A DNA stretch of 46,417 bases, from IMG/VR virus record IMGVR_UViG_3300028597_000023, positions 1-46,417 of that record; one strand, given 5' to 3'. The translations under genes and the position numbers were made by a program. Positions 1-7,732 of this stretch are shown one piece after another (positions within the stretch are counted from its first letter, which is position 1; every line of letters begins with the position of its first letter). The notes below the pieces were generated by a model. It was not told the DNA's origin and did not search any database. It saw only the letters and a program-made list of their open reading frames with translations. The DNA comes from a virus.

Positions 1-1353
1 CTTCTTTCCCTTGCCAAGTCTTTTCGGTTCGTCTTCCTGTCCGTCGTCTTCGAACTCAATGTTGCCTCCACCTTCTGCTTTCATGGCGTCATCAAGGTTG
101 AATGCCGTCATAATGTCGAAACGTTCCGCCAATTCGAAACGCATCAATTCACCATCACGATCCTTGGTGACTTCCATCGGAATGATACGCAGTTCGCGCT
201 GTTCAGCTTTGGAATAGTTCCACTGCCACAGAACGTCGGCGTGTTCTTTCATACCTTTGGAATAACGCAGCTTATCTTTTTCATCGTCAAGCTGGGCAAG
301 CAGAATTACCAACGCGCCAGTTTCTTGCGTGTACGTCTTCGCAATACGGGCGGCGTTCATCAGAGATTTCCACTGATCGGCGCCTTCCTCTTCCTCAAGC
401 AGACCCACATAGTCGATCACGATTACTTTGTACCCGAATGGCTTAGCCATACGAATACAGTCATCCATCGTCATACCACCTTTCGGCGAGTGAGACGAAA
501 AATCAATTTTGTGTTTCTTACCGTGAGCTTTGAGGTCTTCGTTTGCCTTACGAATTTTGCGCTTATCTTCTGACGTTAGCTTCGCATGCTTGAAGCGCTT
601 GAGCGGGATACCCGTCATGTGCGACAGCAGACGTTGCGTTTCTTGAATCTCTTGCATTTCCAGCGTGATACGCAGGGTGCTCAAGTTGTTTTCAAAAAAC
701 ATGTAACGGCAAATGTTCATCGCAATTGTGGACTTACCGCCGGATGTTGTACCGGCCAGAATTACCACACCGTTATCAGGAAAACCACCGTTCACTTTAT
801 CATATTCAACGTAGCCAGTTTTCAAACGTGGCGGCGTTTCGTTACGACAAATGCGATCAATCAAATCATCGCTGTTACTGTTCTGACCGAAGTGCAGAAT
901 GAACGTGTCTTCTTTCTTTGCAGCGTTCGCTTTGGCCACAGCAGTGGACAAAGACATGAGCATAGCTTCTGTATCAACAGCCGACTCTTCTAGGCTCTCT
1001 AACGTTGTCCGTGCAGCTTCGTACATGATTCGAATTTTTCGAAACTCTTCTAGAGTGCCGAGCGTCTCTTCACGTTCGTTATTTTTGATGCACGGTTTTT
1101 CACGTGTATTTGCAAGTACATCACGGATATCTTCGTCGAGGCTGGGGTCTTCCAGCAGGCTCTTGAAGCTGATGATCTTGAAACGTTTCCGAGCCAGCTT
1201 GTCGATTCGCTCGAAAGCTTGGCGACAAACCGGCGTGTGGAAAAGTTCTTTGTTGAGTTTGCCGAGCCACAGAGTACGTTTTTCTTCGGAGATTTTCTTG
1301 GACGTGATTGTCATCAACGCCCGCATTTCTGCCGTTTGACTGTGAATCTGCAT
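1..1353 (-). CDS. DnaB-like replicative helicase (3' end beyond window)
   Basis: Replicative helicase of the SF4/DnaB type, expected to unwind DNA at the phage fork with the primase encoded at 39057. Read from ATG at 1353; 451 codons are visible and the frame runs off the window without a stop. The C-terminal RecA-like domain is clear: Walker A GTTSGGKST at residues 201-209 and Walker B VIVID at about 310-314 followed by YVGLL, with a helicase-like LAQL segment after it. The first ~150 residues are helical and match no domain I can name. The visible C-terminus is becoming Gly, Asp/Glu and Lys rich. It lies 14 nt after the gene ending at 1368. The family is secure; a T4 gp41-like versus DnaB-like subgroup cannot be decided. 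Confidence 0.9.
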   Translation of the reverse strand, partial: MQIHSQTAEMRALMTITSKKISEEKRTLWLGKLNKELFHTPVCRQAFERIDKLARKRFKIISFKSLLEDPSLDEDIRDVLANTREKPCIKNNEREETLGTLEEFRKIRIMYEAARTTLESLEESAVDTEAMLMSLSTAVAKANAAKKEDTFILHFGQNSNSDDLIDRICRNETPPRLKTGYVEYDKVNGGFPDNGVVILAGTTSGGKSTIAMNICRYMFFENNLSTLRITLEMQEIQETQRLLSHMTGIPLKRFKHAKLTSEDKRKIRKANEDLKAHGKKHKIDFSSHSPKGGMTMDDCIRMAKPFGYKVIVIDYVGLLEEEEGADQWKSLMNAARIAKTYTQETGALVILLAQLDDEKDKLRYSKGMKEHADVLWQWNYSKAEQRELRIIPMEVTKDRDGELMRFELAERFDIMTAFNLDDAMKAEGGGNIEFEDDGQEDEPKRLGKGKK

Positions 1354-1367
1354 CTAACTACCCACTA

Positions 1368-1706
1368 CTAAACTGCTTCTGGCTGGATTGCCTTCATGTA
1401 GCTCAGATACTTTTTCCATGTGCGCAGATTCTTGCGCTTGAGATTAACGTGTCGTGCCTGCCCTTCAATTGCGCGGACAGGGTACAGACCAATTACCTCA
1501 AATACATACAGAGAACTCAGTGCGCATTCGAACTCATCACGAGTCAGATTAATGCGCACCTTTTTCAAATCGCTGAACAGGCGGTTATCAGTTTGATTCG
1601 CCTGTGCTTTGATTAGATTGAACAGTTCCACGAGCACAAGTCGTTTGTACGTGGCAGTCGTTTCGACTTTCCACATTTCGAACGCACGCGCCTCTAGAGC
1701 TTCCAT
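1368..1706 (-). CDS. Hypothetical protein, 112 aa
   Basis: Not recognised. ATG at 1706 overlaps the stop of the upstream sigma-like gene (TGATG), so translation is probably coupled. The protein is soluble and helical, with many Arg/Lys and Leu residues and no Cys pairs or membrane segment. The next gene downstream is the helicase, so a role in replication or late regulation is possible from context only. Confidence 0.75.
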   Translation of the reverse strand: MEALEARAFEMWKVETTATYKRLVLVELFNLIKAQANQTDNRLFSDLKKVRINLTRDEFECALSSLYVFEVIGLYPVRAIEGQARHVNLKRKNLRTWKKYLSYMKAIQPEAV

Positions 1707-2815
1707 CAAGCGAACTCCCTATGCGCAACCAGCTTATCGCCGATACTGGAAATAAATTTCATAAACGCTTCACGAATCACACCGAGGTAATCCGCTAAAG
1801 AATTCAGAAAAGTTGTATGCGCCACGCGGCGTTGATAATCCGCATGATCGTCGCCTTCCTTGATCGACTTTTTCTTCCGCAGGTACGCACTAAAACCATC
1901 GTCGTTTTGGCCCGCTAGAATTTCCAACGCTGCACGTTTCCGCCCAACGTAAGGAGACAGCAGGCGTTCAAACAGGATTGCCGAATCAACGTGTCGTGTC
2001 TCTTCGGTGCTCACTGCATTTGACAAACCTTCGTAGGAATATTCAGCATCATCGGCGCCTGCCTTGTGCTGATTCTCCGACTCGCATACAAGGAAAAATT
2101 CGTTGCCGCCGTAACCGTCAGCCGCGCCTTTCACCATTCGACCACGCTTCGCAGTCGTGTACGCTTTAATCATGTTCACAACGCATTTCGATGCGGAGGA
2201 ACGTAGGTAGTTCGTGATGTAGTCGGATGATTGCCGGGTCGGGAGCAACTGGTAATATGCCCGGATCACACGCAACGTCACTTCACTATGCAAATCGTCT
2301 AGCGGAATATTTTCTGCCTTGGAAATGAAACGCATCTGTTTGTAAACTTTGAACTTGATGTGCTTCTTGACTTTGGCGATGTGGAAATCAAATAGGTCTT
2401 TCTGCACCCGCATATGGTGAAGGGTGATATCAGGCAGACCCAAGTGGCGATTAATGCAGTGCTGTTTAACACGGCTTTTCAATTTCCGACGTGCAAACAC
2501 CTCACGGAAAATCGGCACGTCTTCTGTACAAATGTACGCTTGGACTTTGTTGTACGTGTCCGCGTTGGTTGGACTCATGCCCATAAACAACGCCGCGTAC
2601 TTCACATTCAAGGTAAAGTAACTGTGCTCCATTAATTTGAGGCGCAGGTCTTTACCACTCATGCCAGTCGGCTTGAGGTCGATGGTTTTTACGTTGTGCT
2701 GAAAGTCGAAAGCGGTGTTCACACCGGCCATGCACAAAATGCATTCTTCCAACAAACGTTTTCCATCCGGTGAATTTGGATCAATTCCAATAGACTGAAT
2801 GTAATTAACGAGCAT
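1706..2815 (-). CDS. Putative sigma-like factor, 369 aa
   Basis: Possible phage sigma factor. Residues about 168-225 (IPLDDLHSEVTLRVIRAYY onward) resemble sigma70 region 2: an acidic patch, an amphipathic helix, then a block rich in Ser/Asn/Lys/Arg that could contact DNA. Phage T4 gp55 is the known precedent for a short divergent sigma of this sort. Regions 3 and 4 are not visible to me. ATG at 2815 overlaps the previous stop (TAATG), and its own stop overlaps the next start. A second, clearer sigma-like gene lies at 9816-10829. The alternative is an unrelated helical protein; the call rests on pattern alone. Confidence 0.5.
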   Translation of the reverse strand: MLVNYIQSIGIDPNSPDGKRLLEECILCMAGVNTAFDFQHNVKTIDLKPTGMSGKDLRLKLMEHSYFTLNVKYAALFMGMSPTNADTYNKVQAYICTEDVPIFREVFARRKLKSRVKQHCINRHLGLPDITLHHMRVQKDLFDFHIAKVKKHIKFKVYKQMRFISKAENIPLDDLHSEVTLRVIRAYYQLLPTRQSSDYITNYLRSSASKCVVNMIKAYTTAKRGRMVKGAADGYGGNEFFLVCESENQHKAGADDAEYSYEGLSNAVSTEETRHVDSAILFERLLSPYVGRKRAALEILAGQNDDGFSAYLRKKKSIKEGDDHADYQRRVAHTTFLNSLADYLGVIREAFMKFISSIGDKLVAHREFA

Positions 2816-3678
2816 TATTCGTTCCCGCCTGTCACGTCGATAATGTAGTCTTCGCCACGCTTCCGTTTAGTAGGAGGCGCAGTAGTTCCACGATCACGTT
2901 TGACAGCACGCGAATATTGTTTCGCTTTGCCTTTGACTTCGTAACCTTCCGACGCTTCGGCCACCAGCGAGATAAGATCGGGTAAACCTTTCTTCCGACC
3001 TTTCTTGATGTTGTTACCGGCGAACACGCTGTCAATGGTTGCGACTTCGCCCAAGCGGCTATCGTCAACAATTTCCAGTTCGTGTTCCTCTTCTGCGCGG
3101 AACCGACGATTAATCAATTGCTCAACATCTGGATCGACCATGTTCCCCCGCAATCGCATGGATTGCATTAGAGGTTCAAACTCGGTTTCGGTAAAAATAA
3201 CTGGGCGGCAATGCTCACCATAGGTCAGCGTGCAACGTCCGTCTTCGGAAATGAGTTTGTAGTGCTTGCTTGTGGCGTACAGCACATACGCACTCATGAA
3301 ATTGGAAATGTAATTCCGGTTCGACGCGCCGCGATAGCGCACGAACACTTTTTGCATGAACTGCATTCCCTGTTTGCGGGTCTTGCTATCGTTGAACATC
3401 AAAATGCCTAGTGCACGTGTCGCCTCTGCGGGAAACTGGTTCACTAGGGATGCCAACGCGCTCAACTGCGATTGTGGAACTGCTCCTACATTTTTTACAT
3501 TTGGAACAAACTGCGTGCATGGTTTACTTGATTTGATCTTTTCCAGCTTGGAACAAGTCTTTTTGTTCCCGTCGATCAGAATCTCACACTCAAAGCCGCT
3601 GCAATCACCACAGGTCGGGCTTACTTCTCGGAGCGCCGTTTTTACCTTGTTGTTGATTCCTTGCTGAATGCTGCTCAT
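2815..3678 (-). CDS. Hypothetical Cys-containing protein, 287 aa
   Basis: Function unknown. The N-terminus carries five cysteines in about 35 residues (CGDC, then three more spaced singly by residue 55), which could bind zinc or an Fe-S cluster. The centre is helical and the C-terminal 60 residues are very Lys/Arg rich (KKGRKKG, PPTKRKRG), suggesting nucleic-acid contact. Its start at 3678 lies 74 nt inside the end of the HNH gene, an unusually long overlap here; no later start would keep the Cys-rich N-terminus. The stop overlaps the next start. Confidence 0.75.
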   Translation of the reverse strand: MSSIQQGINNKVKTALREVSPTCGDCSGFECEILIDGNKKTCSKLEKIKSSKPCTQFVPNVKNVGAVPQSQLSALASLVNQFPAEATRALGILMFNDSKTRKQGMQFMQKVFVRYRGASNRNYISNFMSAYVLYATSKHYKLISEDGRCTLTYGEHCRPVIFTETEFEPLMQSMRLRGNMVDPDVEQLINRRFRAEEEHELEIVDDSRLGEVATIDSVFAGNNIKKGRKKGLPDLISLVAEASEGYEVKGKAKQYSRAVKRDRGTTAPPTKRKRGEDYIIDVTGGNE

Positions 3679-4126
3679 TGTCCAAATAGCCCCTATGTCT
3701 CATAAATTCACTAAGTGCAAGCAGGATCGACTTTTCTAATGATCCTGCATTACTGTCCAGTTTGTACAGTTGCAGTGCGGTATGCAATGCCGGGGGCGCC
3801 TTAAACATCATGGTGTAGAGTTTTCCTCTAACCAATTCGTCATTTTGGATCGCCTCTACCAGTATCTTGAGATACGGGCCTGCATTGTTTTCCATGGTAG
3901 GATTCGCCCAAAAAATTCTTGAACTTTTTCTACCCGGATTTTTCAACTTTCCTACTTCGTCCAAACCGTGGGCGTGTAGGATGTTGTGACACGATGCGCA
4001 TAGTGGGATTTGCAAACTATCCTTACCACCACATGCTTGCGGAACCGTATGGTGCCAGTGCAATAACGGAAACCATTTTTCGCAGATTGTGCAATTCCCT
4101 TGCTTATACCTTTCGGCATTAGTCAT
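3605..4126 (-). CDS. HNH endonuclease, 173 aa
   Basis: Nicking or double-strand endonuclease of the HNH family, possibly a free-standing homing nuclease. It has a zinc-ribbon HNH core: C12 and C15, the HWHH motif at 23-26, C43 and C46 with H47, and H51 (CASCHNILH). The helical C-terminal half is not assigned. ATG at 4126 is chosen because it overlaps the previous stop by 8 nt; a longer version from 4168 would run far into that gene. The end overlaps the next gene by 74 nt. HNH genes of this kind are common as mobile insertions in large phage genomes. Confidence 0.85.
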   Translation of the reverse strand: MTNAERYKQGNCTICEKWFPLLHWHHTVPQACGGKDSLQIPLCASCHNILHAHGLDEVGKLKNPGRKSSRIFWANPTMENNAGPYLKILVEAIQNDELVRGKLYTMMFKAPPALHTALQLYKLDSNAGSLEKSILLALSEFMRHRGYLDNEQHSARNQQQGKNGAPRSKPDLW

Positions 4127-5306
4127 TGCGAGGACGCTTCTCGAAACGATGCGCTGGTGCAACACCATGGCTAACGTTTGGCGCCTTGTCGTCGTGACGC
4201 GGGATATCCCAATCTACTTCACGGCTGTGAAGGGTTTCCGTCAGTGCGAGCCGTTGCTTTTCAGTAATCAGCCAGACCAATGCAATGCGAGCATTGCGCG
4301 GGTTACGCACGATGGTATGCGAGGCGATGGCATACTTCACCGACGACCTTGCATTGATAGTATTTACAATTTTCTGCGCGGTGTCCCAAAGGGGGCCATC
4401 GGTCTTTTTGGTTTTGGTGCGTTTGTCTTTGGTCAAAACAATTGCATCGCCGATTCCGGCTTTGTCCAAATCAATGCACAACAGGTATTGGTTTTCGAGA
4501 ATCGAAAAGTGCGAACCAACACGAGTAACCTTGAAACCAGCGTTACGCATAATGAATTCGTTCTTCGATGCAGCCACTTCCTGCCAAACCGTTACGACCG
4601 GGAACTTGATTGCGGTAAACGGGCCGTGTGCGATGTTGTGTGGCAAACGTTTGGAAACTTCGCGGTACGATTCCGACAATGCTTTGTAATCGGCTTCACC
4701 ACGACGAACCAATTCAGCTTTCAGTTTGCGAGTGGTGTCGTCGTTACGCAAGAAAATTTCCTTGTACGTAACTTGATCCCACTTTTCACGATCAAACATC
4801 TTCAACTGGTCAAGACTGAAATTCGAATGCAGGAAAAACCGAACATCCTCATCTGCGTCTTGGCCGGAACGATCATCGCCGTTGATTTTGGTCGGGCCGA
4901 AATTCCACCCTTCCATCAACGAGTTGATAACGCTGGTTTTGTCTTCATCGCTTTCCAGTGTACGCATCTGCGCCTTCTGGTCAGCGTCCAGTGCTTTGCC
5001 TTTACCGATGTTGGTAAGGGCAGCATTCAACGGGCCGAATTTATCGCGTACCGCAATCACGAAATCTTTTCCTGACATGACTTCTGGCGAAGCAAGGCCA
5101 GTAATCAAATCATCAGCGAGACGGCTGATTTTATTCAGAATGGATTTCGAACCGGGCAGCAAACTACGCTGATTCAGCTTGATGATGATTTCTTTTTTAA
5201 TGCTATCCAGTTGAGCGGTCAGCACGCTGCGGCGGGGCAATTTACCGCTGCTTACTGTTTGCTCAAAGGCATCGAGTTCTGCGATTAGGTTATCGAACAC
5301 AAGCAT
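4119..5306 (-). CDS. Hypothetical protein, 395 aa
   Basis: Not recognised. Soluble, mixed alpha/beta, with a helical N-terminal ~100 residues and a beta-rich stretch about residues 210-330 (FTAIKFPVVTVWQEVAAS and following). No catalytic motif, zinc ligands or membrane segment were seen. ATG at 5306 has GGGG four nt upstream. The stop overlaps the HNH start. It is the largest unknown of the helicase-proximal cluster. Confidence 0.8.
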   Translation of the reverse strand: MLVFDNLIAELDAFEQTVSSGKLPRRSVLTAQLDSIKKEIIIKLNQRSLLPGSKSILNKISRLADDLITGLASPEVMSGKDFVIAVRDKFGPLNAALTNIGKGKALDADQKAQMRTLESDEDKTSVINSLMEGWNFGPTKINGDDRSGQDADEDVRFFLHSNFSLDQLKMFDREKWDQVTYKEIFLRNDDTTRKLKAELVRRGEADYKALSESYREVSKRLPHNIAHGPFTAIKFPVVTVWQEVAASKNEFIMRNAGFKVTRVGSHFSILENQYLLCIDLDKAGIGDAIVLTKDKRTKTKKTDGPLWDTAQKIVNTINARSSVKYAIASHTIVRNPRNARIALVWLITEKQRLALTETLHSREVDWDIPRHDDKAPNVSHGVAPAHRFEKRPRND

Positions 5307-5330
5307 TTCCCCATTTCAAACGTAGGATAG

Positions 5331-5360
5331 GCCAAAAATCGGCCCGGTAATATAAAATTA
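5331..5360 (-). terminator. Tandem small hairpins after the 51-aa ORF
   Basis: On the minus strand, GGTAAT-loop-ATTACC directly after the stop is followed by GGCC-GATTTTT-GGCC. Both are short. They may attenuate transcription into the 395-aa gene, but the second has its T-run in the loop, so termination is uncertain. Confidence 0.3.
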
Positions 5361-5513
5361 CCATTCGTGTTTACACACGATACTTTGCCTTCGTACTGCT
5401 TCAAGCAACGTAAAGCTGGCTCCACAAACCGATTTCTCAGAATCGTGTTCGTCCGTTGCTGTGCTTCCATTGGTCACTGTGCGATTAAGCACGCGCCGAT
5501 ATTCGATAGTCAT
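5358..5513 (-). CDS. Small ORF, 51 aa, behind the first promoter-leader
   Basis: Candidate small early gene. ATG at 5513 has AGGA eight nt upstream and follows the promoter at 5628-5656 and leader at 5570-5593 with no larger gene between. A 9-codon reading frame (MNNNPIGLR, 5513-5542) ends in TAATG on this start, which could couple translation. The product starts MTIEYRRVLNRTV and is polar, with two Cys and no membrane segment. A competing frame at 5285-5470 (61 codons) has no visible ribosome binding site. Two small hairpins follow the stop. Confidence 0.45.
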   Translation of the reverse strand: MTIEYRRVLNRTVTNGSTATDEHDSEKSVCGASFTLLEAVRRQSIVCKHEW

Positions 5514-5538
5514 TATCGAAGTCCTATGGGGTTATTGT

Positions 5539-5565
5539 TCATCCATCCGAACGGGTGTTCGGCAC
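5539..5565 (-). other. Possible 8-codon leader ORF with hairpin
   Basis: A GTG at 5565 opens an 8-codon frame ending at 5539 just after the repeated leader. The same stretch can fold as CCGAAC-ACCC-GTTCGG. It may be a leader peptide or only an RNA hairpin in the 5' UTR of the 51-aa ORF. Confidence 0.2.
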
Positions 5566-5569
5566 CGCG

Positions 5570-5593
5570 TCAACTTCCCTTATGGTGTGAGTA
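5570..5593 (-). repeat. Repeated leader element, copy A
   Basis: Copy A of a 24-nt element reading TACTCACACC-ATAAGGGAAG-TTGA on the minus strand. It is identical to copy B (27399-27422) and differs by two bases from copy C (27213-27236). Its 3' part holds a Shine-Dalgarno-like AAGGGAAG. It begins 34 nt after a sigma70-like -10 box. Confidence 0.75.
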
Positions 5594-5599
5594 CCTTCC

Positions 5600-5621
5600 C
5601 TCGGGGCGCACTCGCCCCGAG
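5600..5621 (-). other. 5'-terminal stem-loop
   Basis: Perfect 9-bp GC-rich stem (CTCGGGGCG with CGCCCCGAG, 4-nt loop). It lies between the -10 box at 5628 and the leader repeat, so the transcript would start at or near the base of the stem. There is no T-run, so this is more likely an mRNA-stabilising 5' hairpin than a terminator. Confidence 0.5.
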
Positions 5622-5627
5622 CCCATA

Positions 5628-5656
5628 AGTCTACCAGATATCAAGCACTTAGGCAA
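5628..5656 (-). promoter_or_regulatory. Sigma70-like promoter A
   Basis: Minus strand: -35 TTGCCT (5651-5656), 17-nt spacer, -10 TAGACT (5628-5633), 4/6 matches to each consensus. The same spacing to the leader repeat is seen at promoters B and C, which supports it. Likely a host-polymerase early promoter. Confidence 0.6.
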
Positions 5657-5715
5657 CTCACGGCCATAGCGGAAGTTGGTCACACTTGGATACGTATACA
5701 GGGGTTTGCACCTAT

Positions 5716-6099
5716 TCAACTGGATTGAATGTAGCGCTTCTTTACCCGGTCGTAGCCAATGGATTCACAAAACGATTTAGGCCCGCTGTGCTCTGTGAAA
5801 GCAACACCGTAGGTTAGCAATTCGTTTGCAACGAAGTCTGCCAATAGATCGTTACGCTCAAGTGCAGCCTGATATTGACCAGACGACATTACGCGAAACG
5901 AACGTGGAAGAAATGTGTTGGGTTGAATAGCGTTGTTGAACGCTTTGACTTTACGGTCGCTTTCGAAATTTCCAAAAGCCAACATGCTTCGCACTTGCGC
6001 ATTCAATCCGATGCGCCGTGTACCAACATCAACGCGATGCACTTTGACGATTTTGTTTTCGTGATGCTCAAGCACGTAGTAATAATCTTGCTCACCCAT
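5716..6099 (-). CDS. Hypothetical protein, 127 aa
   Basis: Not recognised. Starts MGEQDYYYVLEHHENKIVKV, suggesting a small beta-rich N-terminal domain, then a helical Arg/Lys-containing half. ATG at 6099 has GAGG about eight nt upstream. It is the first gene after the recombinase terminator at 6147-6168 and is followed by the promoter-leader region, so it may end a transcription unit. Confidence 0.75.
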   Translation of the reverse strand: MGEQDYYYVLEHHENKIVKVHRVDVGTRRIGLNAQVRSMLAFGNFESDRKVKAFNNAIQPNTFLPRSFRVMSSGQYQAALERNDLLADFVANELLTYGVAFTEHSGPKSFCESIGYDRVKKRYIQSS

Positions 6100-6146
6100 G
6101 ATTACCTCAATGCGATTTTGTCGCGTGGTGTATTCCAGAAAAGGGT

Positions 6147-6168
6147 AAAGGGGCGCAATGGCCCCTTT
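6147..6168 (-). terminator. Hairpin after the recombinase gene
   Basis: Stem AAAGGGGC / GCCCCTTT with a 6-nt loop, 12 nt after the recombinase stop. The 3' arm ends in TTT then A, so the T-run is weak, but the position suits a terminator. Confidence 0.6.
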
Positions 6169-6180
6169 CCCGTGTAGCTG

Positions 6181-7686
6181 TTACTCTTCGTCTTCGGTAT
6201 CGCTGCCTTTGTCTTTCGCTTTGGCGGCTTTTTTCGTGTGCACAGCTTTGATGTTGTCGAGATACATATCGTACCCGATGCCATCTTTGATTTGCTTGCG
6301 GCACCACTCGTAAATACGAACAGGCTTTTCAAGTTTCAGATGCGCACAACCCTTTTTAATGAGTTCTTTGTCACCGTCAACAAGCGCCTTGAATTCCATC
6401 CACGACAAAGTTTTGCCAGCGAATGGAGTGGTGTCGCCCATTTTCATTTTGTTGCGCTGGCCGGATACCTGACCAGTTTCTTTCAAGTAGGTGTAGCAGT
6501 CCCACACGCGGTCAAAGCCAAGGGCCTCGCCGTTTTCGTTGGAAACATACAACCGCAAAGTCATGTTTGCTTTTTGCGGCCCACCCAATTTGTTTTTGAA
6601 AGCGTGACACTTGATATAGCGATAAGTGTCTTTACCTTCACCGCTCAGCGTGTCTTCCTCTTCCATCATCCCTTTGCCGTGTGGAATGGCAACCGGAGTC
6701 ATACGGAAACGGGCGTCAGCGAAGAAACGCAGTGCAGTACCGCACGGCTCTTTTTTATCAGGGCCGTACATTGCCATCGGAACTTCACGCAACTGGTTAA
6801 TACCGAGAACCAGAACACGTTTTTCTTTCATGCGGCCTTTTACACGTTTGATCCCGTCAGAGAACATACGTGCTTGGGAAGCCAGACCGTCTTTACCTTC
6901 CTCATCCTCATCGACGCGTTTGGAAACCATCGCCGGGTAGGAGTCAACGAGCAAAATCGCTTGTGGCAGGCCGTGCGGCGCCGGGACTTTGAACTTGTTG
7001 TATTTTTTGAAGTAGGCTTTGTCGTAGAAGCCGGAACACAACTTCTGATTTTTCTTGGTGTTTTCGTAGATGTAGCAGAATTCACCGTCGATTTTCAGAA
7101 CAGAAGGAAGCGACTTCAACAACTTCGAAAGCGAGTCGAAGAAATCTTCACCAACTGCGGGGGCGTAGTAGCGGATACGCGGTCGGACAATATAATTGCC
7201 TTCCTTATCCTGCACACCGAAAACGGTTTCCGCTTGCGCAGCTTTTCCGTTGCCGTTGTATTGCCACATTTGGTTCGCGTACTCAGCAGAGAACGAACCT
7301 TCGTAGTCGTAGAAGAATGCCTTACCCAAAAATTCTTCTTGTCGTACGATAGAACCCATTACGGTTGTAGCGAGCGTGGTTTTACACGATTGCTCTTCAC
7401 CGTAAAAGGTGTACCAACCACCTGCAAGTAGTCCACCGGCCATCATCAAATTCAGGCACAGCAAACCAGTATCAAGGCGATCCTCTTTTTCATTGACAGC
7501 CATGGAGGTCAGACCGACCTTTTTCTCCATTTCGTCAATTTCTTCTTCGAGGTTTGCGTAGGCATTAAATCCTACCGCCTTCTGCGTAGCCTTTGCCAGT
7601 TCAGTTTTTTCCAGCTTCTTGAGTTGCGAAGCGGTCAACTTAGTGGATAGGTTTTTGCTTTTCGACTTTACGACAGCTTTTGCCAT
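6181..7686 (-). CDS. RecA/UvsX-like recombinase, 501 aa
   Basis: Strand-exchange ATPase for recombination and recombination-dependent replication. The RecA core is clear: P-loop GEEQSCKTT at residues 96-104, Walker B-like AILLVDSY near 239-246, and a later LGINQLRE segment in the place of RecA's DNA-binding/switch region. The P-loop has Cys where RecA has Gly (GPESSGKTT); phage UvsX proteins also deviate here. At 501 aa it is longer than RecA (~350) or UvsX (~390), with a Lys-rich N-terminal extension and an acidic C-terminus (SDTEDEE) as in many RecAs. ATG at 7686 has CGGAG five nt before it, after a hairpin that separates it from the upstream ssDNA-binding protein gene. Confidence 0.9.
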   Translation of the reverse strand: MAKAVVKSKSKNLSTKLTASQLKKLEKTELAKATQKAVGFNAYANLEEEIDEMEKKVGLTSMAVNEKEDRLDTGLLCLNLMMAGGLLAGGWYTFYGEEQSCKTTLATTVMGSIVRQEEFLGKAFFYDYEGSFSAEYANQMWQYNGNGKAAQAETVFGVQDKEGNYIVRPRIRYYAPAVGEDFFDSLSKLLKSLPSVLKIDGEFCYIYENTKKNQKLCSGFYDKAYFKKYNKFKVPAPHGLPQAILLVDSYPAMVSKRVDEDEEGKDGLASQARMFSDGIKRVKGRMKEKRVLVLGINQLREVPMAMYGPDKKEPCGTALRFFADARFRMTPVAIPHGKGMMEEEDTLSGEGKDTYRYIKCHAFKNKLGGPQKANMTLRLYVSNENGEALGFDRVWDCYTYLKETGQVSGQRNKMKMGDTTPFAGKTLSWMEFKALVDGDKELIKKGCAHLKLEKPVRIYEWCRKQIKDGIGYDMYLDNIKAVHTKKAAKAKDKGSDTEDEE

Positions 7687-7699
7687 TAAGACTCCGTAG

Positions 7700-7718
7700 G
7701 CGGGGCACTTGTCCCCGC
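7700..7718 (-). other. Intergenic hairpin between ssb and recA-like genes
   Basis: GCGGGG-loop-CCCCGC stem in the 46-nt gap, directly before the recombinase ribosome binding site. No T-run follows; it may be an mRNA processing or stability element that sets the ratio of the two proteins. Confidence 0.45.
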
Positions 7719-7732
7719 ATACTCAGATCAGA

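Noticed and set aside
5285-5470. 61-codon minus frame overlapping the 395-aa gene
   Set aside because: No ribosome binding site and overlap at its end; the frame at 5358-5513 fits the promoter and leader better.
5471-5715. tRNA gene in the gap
   Set aside because: Several hairpins but no cloverleaf with T and anticodon arms; they belong to a promoter-leader region.
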